DNA of 64,000 bases, taken from assembly GCA_039707465.1 (NCBI GenBank), contig CM077645.1, positions 143,531,503 through 143,595,502 on the forward strand, given 5' to 3'. The DNA is from Rhabdophis nuchalis. Taxonomy: Eukaryota > Chordata > Lepidosauria > Squamata > Natricidae. The notes below the pieces were generated by a model, which saw only the letters and a list, made by a program, of their open reading frames with translations, did no database searches and had not been told where the DNA came from. Position numbers and translations under genes: made by a program. Positions 10,863-21,654 of the stretch are shown piece by piece (within the stretch, counting starts at the first letter, position 1; every line of letters starts with the position of its first letter).

Positions 10863-11104
10863 GAGAGCAGCATGGTGGCCTAGAGGTGGAGTTCTCGCCT
10901 CCCAATCAGGAGGCTGTGAGTTTGATCCTAGGTAGTGGCAGATATTTCTCACTCTGGATACAAAGAGAAAATATCTGCTGTGAGCTACACACAGGTGTCA
11001 GGAAGGGCATCTGGCCGGTAAATGCTCAGTTCCAATCAGTCACCCAAACACCAACCTGATGCAAGGGATGACAGGGTCATTAAAAGGGTGGTTGGAAGAA
11101 TCTT
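10863..11104 (+). mobile_element. Sauria SINE (tRNA head, Bov-B-like tail)
   Basis: The tRNA-derived head (gcatggtggcctagaggtgg, then gagtttgatccta as box B) is followed by a body and the tail gcaagggatgacagggtcat, which resembles the 3' end of Bov-B LINEs that mobilise it. A perfect 11-bp target duplication, tatattttact, is at 10852-10862 and 11105-11115. Confidence 0.88.
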
Positions 11105-11504
11105 TATATTTTACTATTCTTTTAAAGTATTTTTTGTGCTGCGTTCCTGTACTTCCTGTAAATATTTATATGTACAGCATGTTATAAGATAGATCCAGCT
11201 TATGTCAGCTCTACTAAATTAATAGATATCACAATCGGCCCATTCTTTATTTGTCGTGAAAATGATGTGCAAATAACTTGGATTTATTCTTATGTATTAA
11301 AACACAATTTAAATAAACTAGGTGAAATGAATACAGAGATCATAAAGATAGAGAGATGGAGATATAATAGGAATGAATATGCATTGATACATTTTACTGT
11401 GCCCCATACTGAATGGTCTTCAGGTCTTGGAAAAAAATAATGCAAAGAAGCAACTGCTTTGGATAGAATTTAGCCAAGATCATTCTTTTAGAAGCAAATA
11501 TCAT

Positions 11505-11560
11505 TTGTGTGTGTGTGTGGGCGCACGCGCAGGTGTGCATGCACTCACGCATATGTATGT
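11505..11560 (+). repeat. short GT/GC microsatellite and atgt repeats
   Basis: Alternating purine-pyrimidine run gtgtgtgtgtgtgggcgcacgcgc, followed by tatgtatgtat; further atgt units lie at about 12005-12040. Confidence 0.7.
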
Positions 11561-11562
11561 AT

Positions 11563-11787
11563 CAGTGGTGGGAATTTTCCTATCACTTCTGTGGGCGTGG
11601 CTTGATGGGCAGGGCAGGGGAAGGATACTGCAAAATCCTCATTCCCTCCCCACCTCACTGACCTGCTTTCCAGCTCTGTTCAGGAGAACAGAGGCAATAA
11701 AAGATCAGCTGGGAAGCTGGGAGACAAGGGGGTTGGGGCCAGCCTATCTGCTACCAGTTCTCCAGAACTGGCTGAATACCACCTCTG
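11563..11787. mobile_element. hAT-like MITE
   Basis: Ends cagtggtgggaattt and gaataccacctctg are flanked by gtatgtat and gtaagtat (7 of 8). It belongs to the same family as the MITE in the inverted arms at 48727 and 56514. Confidence 0.7.
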
Positions 11788-11815
11788 GTAAGTATGTTTG
11801 TATGTACTGTATGTA

Positions 11816-11990
11816 TGAGAGGTGGGTTGTTGCCAATTCGGCCAGGATCAGCTGAACTAATAGTAGTGGCTGCAGGAGGCTCTGCACCCCTGCCCGGATG
11901 CTTCTGCACATATGCAGAAGCATTGTGTGTGTGTGTGTGCAAGGACGTGCAGGAGCGCGCCCAAACCAGTAGTTAAAAAAATGGGCAACC
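11816..11990. mobile_element. diverged hAT-like MITE
   Basis: Ends gaggtgggttgttgcc and gggcaacccacaact are inverted. The interior contains the gctgcaggaggctctgcacc block also seen near 56330. Target duplications are not clear. Confidence 0.45.
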
Positions 11991-11995
11991 CACAA

Positions 11996-13396
11996 CTAGT
12001 ATCCATGTATGTATGTATATATGTATGTATATGTAGATGTTTTATAACCCTAGACTTCCAGGGGAATTAGAAGTCTTTGCTCCTTCTCTACGGGATCTCT
12101 ATTAGTGATAGTTAAGTCATCCATTCAAGATGGTAGCAGGCAGATTTTGCCTTTTACAATATTTTTCCTAAATACCGTATATTGCTGTCCTCTGTAGGAA
12201 TTAGTAACAGCCATTCATTTAATGTGTTCCCTGTTCTGAGTGTCCCCTATCGCATCTTGTTCCATAGAATCGTGCCAGCTTTTATTTATAGCTCACCCCT
12301 TCAGTTACATTTCATAGTTATGCTACCGCAAACTTGCCCAGCCTGACAGCTTCAGTGTGCTTTTGGAGAGCAATTGCGATCATTCATAGCAACTATATTT
12401 GCAGAGGATGATGGAAGGTTGCCAGATGGCATAAGGCTTTGGCTACCATTAAGGGACATGACATTTTCAGCATCATAAGAAGGCACCTACTAGTCCAAAA
12501 AAACTTTCAGTCTAAAGTTTATACAAAAACTTCACAGTCTGGAGAGAATATGGCACGAGAGAAATGCAATAAGTAAAATCTGTAATGTATATTTTTGATA
12601 TTGTTTATTTGGCAAGGACGGCACAGATTATTATTATTTATGCCACAGCTAATAAAAGAGTTGGTACTTTTTTCTGCCTCAATTGCTCATGAACAGCAGC
12701 TGGTTTTGCTGTTTTAAATTTTTGAATGTTTAAATTATTTGTACTTTGTCAGTCAGTTCCATTATCAGGAAAAGCCTATGAAAATGATTCTTTAATTTAT
12801 TCTCAGTTCTATACTCAAACACTGAGAATAATCATAAATCTGAATACTTAATCTTTGCTAGGAATTCCTCTTCTTTCTCCCTCCTGTACTTATTCTAACC
12901 TGTTAACCCAGAGAACCTAAATAAATTTACTCTAAGTAAATTGAGTTCTCCAGTTATACAATATTATTCACAATAAGTCAGTTTGCATCATTAAGAATCA
13001 GTGGAATGTGGAACAGGAAACAGTTTGTCAACTAAAGAAAATGCCATAAAGCTGTTTCTGTTGCTGCTGATGATAATAGTAATAATGATAATAATAATAA
13101 TTGCAAAAGGCAGCTTTACTTGGAACAGCTTACATTCAGCAAAGATACATTTAACCACCATAAATCAGTAATATTGCAGGTGCTTCAGAAGGATTCGATC
13201 GATGAATAAAAATGCAAATCTAATCCAAACATCTGGCTAACTGTGCGACCAACCATAATAATAAGGATTGCCATAATTACAATAATTAAACTGGCTGGTC
13301 CTTTTGTATCATATGATCACAAACCTCCTGTAGCAAATTCATTAAGTGGCTCCTCGTGAGTATCATGTACCAATTCTATTTCATTACTTTTTGTAG
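11996..13396. other. intronic sequence upstream of the first visible exon, nothing recognised
   Basis: AT-rich, with only a short imperfect ATA repeat (13075-13102). No exon matching the missing N-terminal part of the cadherin was found here. Confidence 0.5.
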
Positions 13397-13691
13397 CTCC
13401 ATTCTGATATGGACAGAGGAGATGGATCAATCAAATATATTCTTTCGGGAGAAGGAGCAGGAATTGTTTTTACTATTGATGACACCACTGGAGATATCCA
13501 TGCCATTCAGAGACTAGATCGAGAAGAAAGGTCTCAGTATACTTTAAGGGCCCAAGCCTTGGATAGGCGAACCGGCAGACCAATGGAACCAGAATCTGAA
13601 TTTATCATCAAAATCCAAGATATCAATGATAATGAACCCAAATTCCTAGATGGGCCCTATGTTGCTTCAGTTCCTGAAATGTCACCAGTGG
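13397..13691 (+). CDS. CDH20: CDH20 exon (EC1 core and EC1-EC2 linker), first coding exon in the window
   Basis: This exon encodes most of the first extracellular cadherin repeat of a type II classical cadherin, a calcium-dependent homophilic cell adhesion receptor at the plasma membrane. It begins in phase 0 with Leu-His-Ser-Asp-Met-Asp after a ttttgtag acceptor and ends one base into a Gly codon before a gtaagg donor. Its 295 bp is the standard length for this exon in type II cadherins. Visible calcium-site motifs are LDREE in EC1 and DINDNEP in the EC1-EC2 linker. The EC1 adhesion strand with its two swapped tryptophans, the signal peptide and the furin-cleaved propeptide lie on upstream exons outside this window. 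The closest family member I recognise is CDH20 (chicken MN-cadherin, Xenopus F-cadherin); CDH7 is the main alternative. The ATG at 13409 is internal, not a start. Confidence 0.93.
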
Positions 13692-14716
13692 GTAAGGAAA
13701 ACTTAAAGAACGTAATATGTGTTAAAACTTGCCATAATATACTTGATAAATATTGGCTCTATTCCACCTCTTTGACAAAAACAATTGGGTTTGTTTATTT
13801 GTTTGTCATATATACCAGCTTTCATTTAAGAGCTTGAGACATCACCTATACTATTTCCTGCTCTTATTTCAAGCAAACTCTTTGAGGTAGTTTGGATCCA
13901 GTGAGCTTTTGCAAATCTGTCCGCATCTAGTCCGACACCTTAGACACAATACAACCATTCAGAAGAAAGAATAAAAATTACATGTACAATTTAGACTGTA
14001 ATTTCAGACAATTTAGAGCACAAGCTAGGAAGAAGAATGGTAGTTATGAAGGCTGGTCTTTGTGGAACAAATCTAGTTTTTGTGAATGATCTGCTGAAAT
14101 TTTCATGCCAGGATGACCAGCTACTTCAAGAAAATTGAAGAAAATCGTATTGTATAGCATTATGTTCAAATCATCTCTAGAAATAAGAAATCTATATTTT
14201 CATTAGGAAAGTTATATTGCTTTATGACTATAGTCAGTGGCCTTTTCATTTTCATTGCGCTTTGCATTAGTTGAGATATATTTATCATCAGCTGACAATA
14301 CAGGAACCCTAATGGAGCCATAAGCAACAGTGTTTTGTGACACTGTCTTTTGTCTCTAGGATTAAAAAGATATACAGATTGTTGTAAAAATATTTCTGAG
14401 GGTTCCCTCCAGCTTTTCTTTTTTAATTATAAAATAATGGGTATATTTTAAATATAAATTTTAAAGCAAAAGAAATTAAGATCCACATTTAACAGAGCAT
14501 TCATACCTTATAGATTGTTTCACTACAGATCTCTTTTTGATGAGTAATAAATTTATGCCTGTCACTTCTGTTACTGCTAATGACTCATGAGTGAAAACAT
14601 TACTAAGAATCAGAAAGACAATCTTCATATGAGAGTAGTTGCAATTCATTGGTTCTTGTTAGATCTCTGTGTCTTTTCTCCCCAAATCTAACAAGGCTCT
14701 GCACTGTTTTCATCAG
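13692..14716 (+). other. CDH20 intron, nothing recognised
   Basis: GT-AG intron of 1.0 kb, AT-rich, with no repeat or RNA gene that I can identify. Confidence 0.6.
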
Positions 14717-14836
14717 GCACCTCTGTTATCCAAGTGACAGCAACAGATGCTGATGATCCTACTTATGGGAACAGTGCCAGAGTAGTCTACAGTGTTCTCC
14801 AAGGACAGCCATATTTCTCGGTGGACTCCAGAACAG
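14717..14836 (+). CDS. CDH20: CDH20 exon (start of EC2)
   Basis: This 120-bp exon lies between a tcatcag acceptor and a gtaatt donor and completes the Gly codon split by the previous intron. It encodes the first strands of EC2, including the calcium-binding DADD motif and GNSARVVYS. Being a multiple of three, its skipping would keep the frame but remove part of EC2. Phases on both sides match the neighbouring exons. Confidence 0.92.
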
Positions 14837-16548
14837 GTAATTTCATCCAAAATCATTCCCAAATGTGACATACGCCCTTAGCTGTCATGGTGTGTTCAGC
14901 TTGGGCTTCATCATCAAATGCCAAATGATCAATAAACATTTGCCCTATTGTACTTCACTAAAGCACCAAGCTCTAAAGTATTGAGCACACCAATACAAAA
15001 TAATATGAGTAGTTAGGGAGCAAGGGCAGATGGGTACAGAATTATTAACTTGAGTAAAAGCTGTATCAAACTCTAATGGAATTACTGTAAAGTACATGAG
15101 GAAATCAAGGTTAAAAGAATCGCACACAAAATATGATTGGTATGAAAATACAGTTTTCCCACTACAAGTAGCAGCCTATTATGTCTTTCAAGGTGGGTGG
15201 AGAGTGATAGGTGGCAAACAGAGATCTGATCATACAGATCAGAGGTGAAGAACTGTTGCCCTTTTATGACTTGTGGGCTTCAACTCGCAGAAGTGTGTTT
15301 TAAAACAGCAAAAACTTACCTTCTACTGTAGCCCCATTGAATAAAACAGTTGATGCATGGCAATTTGCTCTGCCGTGCCTATCAGTTGGACTTCAAACAA
15401 AGGAAATATAGATCAGTATAGTGCAGATCGTCGAAGTGAATCAGTTCGCTCTCAGCTGATTGTCGGAGTTACAGGTTCGCCCGAATCGGTCCAAACTAGC
15501 TGAATCCCACCTCTGAATAGTTATTGTTGTTTCTGTTACTATTTTTTGTTCTTGCTGGATTTAATCCTCTGTTTGCCATCTAAACTCACTGATGTAAATG
15601 GGCAGCTACATAAATTCTTAAATAAAATAAAAATAAAATCATTGGTGACTTTGTAAGCCTACATTTAAATCCTGTTCAATCGTGAAACAGCCAGGAGACC
15701 TTAAGTATTTCTGACTCCTGTTCTATACCCAAGAGAAACATGATTCAGTAAAAGGAGCAGTTGATCTTGGCAGGATTTCTCAGAGCAACCTTGCTTGTGT
15801 TTTCTTTCAGTAAAGTTGTCAGAAAAGACAACTGGTTTCCACAAGTCCAGATGTTAATTAGAGATGGAAAAATTTTTCAATGAATATTACCATCTTCTAT
15901 TCTCTAGAGCAGATTTGCCCATTTTATTGTGCTGGTCCAAATTCTGTTTCACTTGAGATACTTGTTAATTGCAATTGGCTTAATAGTTCACCAGGTTCCA
16001 GGGGGAAAGCATTGGCATCTCTTTAAGCAGTGTGGGAGCGACATATTAAAGTTTTGAAGCATTGTTTACATAACAGCCTGAACATCCAGTCAACATTTCT
16101 TAAATGAATCCAACAACAATGTATTGACTTTCTAATGACATCAAATATGCATGCGGTTCAGATCACAAATACAATGTTTATTTAAAAAGAAATGACATTA
16201 CAATTAATTAAATAATTTGACTTAAATCATTATGTCAAAAGGCAAATGTGTATTGAATCTCTGAGAAGATTTAAAAAAAGTATGAAATTTTTCAAATAGT
16301 AATTGCCACTTGATGCTAACTGAAAAGCTTGTTTGTAATGTTTCTTTTACATTTCCTGTTGAAAATTAAATTCTACTTCAAAAATAAACAGGATTTCCTG
16401 TTTTTAATCAAAGAAATTCACTGTCTTCTAAGATAACCCTTCATACCAATTGCTTTGAGTAATCAAAAATTACAAAATCAGTCCCCAGTTGAAAAAAGAT
16501 AAATTTATTTCTTGGAAATCTTTGAAATAATTATTTGAAAAGGCAATA
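14837..16548 (+). other. CDH20 intron, with diverged MITE remnants at about 15240-15515
   Basis: The remnant includes atcagaggtgaagaactgt and gaatcccacctctga, which resemble ends of the hAT-like MITE families but without clear duplications. The rest is unrecognised AT-rich intron. Confidence 0.45.
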
Positions 16549-16943
16549 CAGGTAGTCCTCAAATTATAACTGTTTGGTTAGTGACCATTCAAAGTTACAA
16601 TGGCACTGGAAAAAAATCATTTAGCAGTTTTTCATAGTTAGGACCAATGCATTATCCCCATGGAATCATGATCAAAATTTAGACTTTTGTCGACAGGTTC
16701 ATATTTATGACCATTGCTGTGTCCCAAGGTTAGGTGATCACCTTTTGCGACCTTTACCCAAGAAAAGTCAATAGGGAGGCCAGATTCCCTTAACAATTGG
16801 GTTACTGAGTTATCAACTGCAGGGATCCACGCAATAACCATGCCAAGAAAGGTCATAAAATGAGGCAAAACTCACTTAACAAATTTCTCACTTAATAACA
16901 GAAATGTGGAACTCAGTTGTGGTCATAATTTGAGAACTGCCTG
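16549..16943. mobile_element. mariner/Tigger-like MITE
   Basis: Inverted ends caggtagtcctcaaattata and a mirrored end ...tttgagaactgcctg are flanked by TA. A second member with similar ends is at 46549-46872. Confidence 0.75.
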
Positions 16944-17038
16944 TATTTTCAAATCAAGGCTAATTCCTGTTATTTTGACATATGATTATTTAATAAATTG
17001 GGGGTTTTTTTCTATGTTATTCTCTGTGGTTTCCCTAG

Positions 17039-17206
17039 GATTAATTAGGACAGCACTAATGAATATGGACAGAGAAGCAAAAGAATATTATGAAGTTATT
17101 ATCCAAGCCAAAGACATGGGTGGACAGCTGGGAGGATTAGCCGGGACAACTACAGTCAATATTTCTCTCTCTGATGTTAATGATAATCCACCCAGATTTC
17201 CACAGA
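17039..17206 (+). CDS. CDH20: CDH20 exon (rest of EC2 and EC2-EC3 linker)
   Basis: This 168-bp exon has a ttccctag acceptor and a consensus gtaagt donor. It encodes the C-terminal half of EC2 with [11 protein letters not shown] and the linker motif DVNDNPP, whose acidic residues coordinate calcium between EC2 and EC3. The length is the expected one for this exon in type II cadherins. It starts 96 bp after the right end of a Tigger-like miniature transposon in the upstream intron. Confidence 0.93.
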
Positions 17207-17710
17207 GTAAGTACTGTCCATGGTTAGTATTTTATAGTCCTCCAGCTTCTCAACAGAGCTCTCAATTTGATGGTATGCTTCAGCTGATATATTATTATTT
17301 GCTTGCTACCCAGTAAGTATTGGCTATAATCTGAAAATCTTTGAGATGTTATACAAAGAAGAAATCGTGATTTTATTTATTTTGCATAATAGCACCTGTT
17401 TTATATTTATTTTGCATTTATCAGTAGGTGAGGCACATCAAAAGTAACAGCAAGATAAATCCCTGCACCGAAAGCTTACAATGTAAAGTATAAGACAAAG
17501 AAGCAAAAGGCGGGAAAGAAAGAAACATACAAAGATAATGATCCTGAAAATGAAAATATGTCATGAATATTCTTGTAAAATAATCTGAAAAGCGTTCAGC
17601 ATCTGAGGTGCTCAAAAAGAGTTTAGCCACAGCTTGAAACAACACGGAAGCCTCTTGCTCTTTAAAATATTTACTTCCCAAATATCTAGGTGAAATATCT
17701 TGATCTGGCA
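17207..17710 (+). other. CDH20 intron, nothing recognised
   Basis: No element with definable ends. It borders a 5'-truncated L2 copy. Confidence 0.45.
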
Positions 17711-17730
17711 CTTTGAAGATGGTTTTGACG

Positions 17731-18195
17731 ACCATCTTCAAAGCGCTCCATGGCTTGCGACCTAGTTACATGCGAGACCGTCTCTTGCCCCATACATCCC
17801 TTCATCCGATCCACTCCCACAGAGAGGGCCTTCTCAGGGTGCTGTCGGCCGGGCAATGCCGACTGGCGACACCTAGGGAAAGGGTCTTCTCTGTGGCGGG
17901 CCCTGCCCTTTGGAACGACCTACCCCCTGAACTTCGCACCATCTCAGACCTCCACCTCTTCCGCCAGTGTCTAAAGACACATCTTTTTCACCAAGCTGGC
18001 CTAGCGTAACCTTCCGCTGTGACTATTTTTAGACAGTTTTAAATTTGGGGATTTTAATTTGATTTTAGCACAGGACGGGAATTCAATATGTCTTTTAAAT
18101 TTTGTATTTTGTTATTCTGTATGTTTTAAATTTCTGTGCGCCGCCCTGGGTCCTCTCCGGAGAAAGGCGGGGCATAAATTTAATTTTTTTTAAAA
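17731..18195 (+). mobile_element. L2-clade LINE, 3' fragment
   Basis: Encodes the end of the L2 ORF (RPIHSHREGLLRVLSAGQCR then GPALWNDLPPELRT in one frame) followed by the 3' UTR block gccgccctgggtcctctccg. The 5' junction carries a 13-bp inverted copy of its own start (17711-17723 versus 17731-17743). Confidence 0.85.
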
Positions 18196-18378
18196 ATTGA
18201 AATTGTGCATATTTTTCTAGGAAAAGGAGGTGATGTGAAACAGAAGGAATGTGGGAAAATTAAAAGGAAATTGTACACATCCTTGGTGATGCAAAAAGAA
18301 AAGGATGATAGATATGACAACAAGGAAGAGAGGAAAAGAAAGACAATGAAGGAAGTTAGTTTGGGAGCACAGCAACTT

Positions 18379-18626
18379 GCCATAGCCATAGCAATAGCAC
18401 TTAGACTTATATACCACTTCATAGTGCTTTACAGCCCTCTCTAAGCGGTTTACGGAGTCAGCATCTTGCCCCCAGCGATTTGGGTCCTCATTTTACCAAC
18501 CTCAGAAGGATGGAAAGCTGAATTAACCCCCACTTAGTGAGAATCGAACAATCCTGGCAATTGGCAGTCAGCAGAATTAGCCTGCGATACTGCATTCTAA
18601 TCACTGCGCCATCACAGCTTCTTATG
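18379..18626 (-). mobile_element. tRNA-derived SINE, reverse orientation
   Basis: Reverse complement of the SINE at 18749-18985. It begins with catagccatagcaatagcac and ends with the reversed tRNA head (tgcgccatcacagcttctt). Confidence 0.75.
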
Positions 18627-18748
18627 TCAAACCAGGAGGTAAAGATACCCTGGGACTGAAGACACCATGAAAATATTGTGAGCCCGAAAAGGGAGAAATT
18701 AGGAGCAGCATATTTCGTAGTGTAATTTCAATTGTATTATAAAGTAAG

Positions 18749-18985
18749 AAACGTGGTGGTGCAGTGGTTAGAATGCAGTAATGCAGGCTAACTGCTCACA
18801 TTGCCAGGAATTTGATTCCCTCAATCCTGACCAATTCAAGGTTTGACTCAGCCTTCCATCCTTCTGAGGTCAATAAAATGAGGACCTACATGGTTGGGGG
18901 CAATATTCTAAACCACTTAGAGAGGGCTGTAAAGCACTGTGAAGTGGTATATAAGTCAAAGTGCTATTGCTATTATTCAAGAAAG
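18749..18985 (+). mobile_element. tRNA-derived SINE
   Basis: tRNA-like head ggtggtgcagtggttagaat, body with cagccttccatccttctgag, and the 3' end gtgctattgctatta. This is the most complete copy in the window and forms an inverted pair with 18379-18626, 120 bp away. Confidence 0.8.
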
Positions 18986-19017
18986 TAGCAGGATTTTAAG
19001 AGGACAGTACTGTAAAT

Positions 19018-19091
19018 CAGGGGTCTCCAACCTTTGCAACTTTAAGTCTGAAGTCCTTCAGACTTAAAGTTGCAAAGGTTGGCGATCCCTG
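19018..19091. mobile_element. short palindromic hAT-like MITE (74 bp)
   Basis: Has the same ends as the 4341-4475 copy but lacks its central part. It is close to a perfect hairpin. Perfect 8-bp target duplications ctgtaaat lie at 19010-19017 and 19092-19099. Confidence 0.85.
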
Positions 19092-19099
19092 CTGTAAAT

Positions 19100-20051
19100 G
19101 ACTGAGAGTTAATAAAGTTTGAAAAACAAACCAAAGTGTTGAAAACATTCTAAAGAAATTATTCTTATGATTGTTGTTGTTGTTAGGCTGATTACTTCTT
19201 TGGTGTCTATTTACTATTTCGCCTGGATCCGCTAGGATAAGCCAGCTTCTCCTCTTTTGGTATTACCCGTGCCAGAAGAAAAAACAATCCCACCAGCAAA
19301 GCAGTCACTTCCACGGTGACAAGTCTGCCCAAGCAGTCCCAAGACAGTCCCAGAGCTATGCCAAATGCCTGATGCTGGGCCAAGTGAATCTTACACAGGT
19401 GCATCTGTAAGACAGGCAATGAAAACATTTCTATATGGGCAGCTTTGTTTGTGGGCCTAAGCTCTAAATATGGCAGGCATCTTGGTTGCTGTAACAGGAA
19501 TCCTTTGAAGTTTTTCATGAGGCTAGGCTAGGCTAATCCTACCGTTGTGGCAAGGAAGAGGGAACAGCATCAAAGTCCAGCACAGCCACAGGGTTCCCAG
19601 GACCTAGTCTTACCCAATTTTCAGAGTTGTCTAAGAAAAGGGAGGAGATCTAGAGGCAAAAATGACAGGACTGTCACTGTAGGCTTAAAAAAAATTCTGA
19701 AAGAAAATAGCAACCAATTACTTCCATACTGTTGTCAAAAAAAAACCCCATATAGATGTTTCTCTCTTGTAATCAAGACAGTCAAGTTCTATTTGCAGGA
19801 GACAGACCTGTGTGTGTGTGAATTATTACACAATTGCAAAAAAAATAAAAATCCAACAACTCATTTATTTACCACTGTTTCACCCTGCTATTGTAGCCCC
19901 ATGGCTTCTGATAATACAGTTATCTAATTTTGATTACATAATTTATTTAAATTCTCCCACTGAAATCTTTAGGAGTTTTAACTTTTCTTGGATCATTTCC
20001 CAATTTATTTGTTCCTGGCAATCATTGTCTTTTTCCTATTTATTTCTCCAG
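19100..20051 (+). other. CDH20 intron, nothing recognised
   Basis: Contains open frames on both strands but none with family motifs or codon support. Considered intronic. Confidence 0.45.
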
Positions 20052-20239
20052 AACATTATCAGATGAGCGTACTGGAATCTGCTCCAGTCACTTCCACTGT
20101 GGGTCGTGTTCTTGCTGAAGACTTGGACGAAGGTATTAATGCTGAGATGAAATACAGTTTTGTGGATGGGGATGGACTGGACGTCTTTGATATTACCACC
20201 GATCTTAATTACCAAACTGGCATCATCACTGTGAGAAAG
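20052..20239 (+). CDS. CDH20: CDH20 exon (EC3, first part)
   Basis: This 188-bp exon has a tttctccag acceptor and a gtaatc donor. It opens with the residues HYQMSVLE, which begin EC3, and contains the DLDEG calcium motif. It ends at a codon boundary after Arg-Lys. An in-frame reading from upstream intron sequence into this exon exists but is not supported by the splice pattern. The exon length is not a multiple of three, so skipping would break the frame. Confidence 0.92.
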
Positions 20240-21654
20240 GTAATCAATTTTGTTTCTCAAAAGTGTGCAAACACTTTTGAATGCAGCACTCTCTGAATAC
20301 TGTATAGGTGGCAAATCTCTTCTGGCCAGCTATTTGATTTACTGAAGAACTGAAACACAAACACACCATTGCAAGAAATAACTCTTTTTCCATCTTTCAG
20401 ATTAAGTGCTGATAAAGTGAGGCATTCTGCATGCAGGCTATTAATTTACCAAAGGAGCTTTTTTTTTTTTTTTTTGCAGTAAGCTTAAGGAAAGATCTGT
20501 CCATTCCCATTTTATTTTCTCCACAGTCTAAGTGAAGGGTTACATTGAACGGTAGTGGCCTATCCATGGTCACTAGTAAGCATTCCAGGCTTACTAGTGA
20601 CCATGGGAAAGGACATGATTAGCATCAGAAGGAATGATTAGCATAATCAGGTCTTCCCTTCTGATATGACTGTGACCAGAGTTTGCAAAATTTCAGGATT
20701 AACAACTAGCAGTGAGATGAAAGAAATAATCCAGACTGGGAAGAGCTGGTATAGAATTACCATATAATTCTTGGTTATATGGTGGTCCATTGTATTGCAT
20801 GTATATGTATACAATTTACATATAGTAGCTGTCATAGAAATGTGAATGCATGCTTACAATTTTCTATTAAACTTGGATCTGATATTGCTGAACGCATGAA
20901 TGTGAAAATATGGGTAGAGACCAAAAATAAACTTCTTCCAAATTAGAGGTTGTTTCTAAACCAGAAACTTCTGGAACTAGCAGGCATTTTCTTTTGATCA
21001 AGGTCTGTGCCAATTAAAAGGATTCCATTTTGCTAATATTCAGCAAAGTATCCATTATGTAAAAGTAAAGAGCACATAACCACTGCATTCTTGGAAATTA
21101 AGTTACCAGCTGGAGGCCTCATAATGTTGTATAAGATCTATGCAACCTCCATTTCCACATCCACTTTTATGAAGATTCTTTGGTCATTCCTAGAACTTGC
21201 TTTGCTGTTGTCACAAGGATTCGTTTTAATTATCCTTTTACGGTTATACATAAAAAGTACAACATTGCGTATCAGTGCAATACAATTATCGGTGTCATTT
21301 TCTTCTGAGGTAGAATATGCCCAACAAAAAAGCATGAAAGCTCAGCATGGAATAGAAATTGATCTGCAAAAGGGAGAGCCTAACATGTTGCTTTTCATTT
21401 TATTCCATTTCTCTGTAATAAAGACCTCTCTTTAAGAGTTACAGGAATAATAATAGAAGGCTTATAAACTCACCAAACATAATATATTTGAAACTCATTA
21501 GTTTCACTGGAATGCTTAAGCGTGTGCATAACTCCATTAACATCAATGGGATTAATAGTATATAAGCACAGATGATTATAGCCATTAAAATGTAAAAATG
21601 TGCAGCCTATACACTATACACTTCTGGTATACTCTTAATGTGATTGCTTCTACT
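20240..21654 (+). other. CDH20 intron with a short hairpin at 20564-20606
   Basis: An 18-bp perfect inverted repeat (20564-20581 and 20589-20606) with a 7-base loop; otherwise AT-rich intron without recognised elements apart from a T-run near 20459. Confidence 0.6.

Noticed and set aside
13409..13837. ATG-initiated ORF beginning at the cadherin exon
   Set aside because: The ATG codes an internal Met of EC1, and the frame runs past a good splice donor into intron; it is an exon, not a separate gene.
18749..18985. tRNA gene
   Set aside because: Only the promoter-like head of a SINE; it does not fold as a complete tRNA and is repeated as SINE copies.
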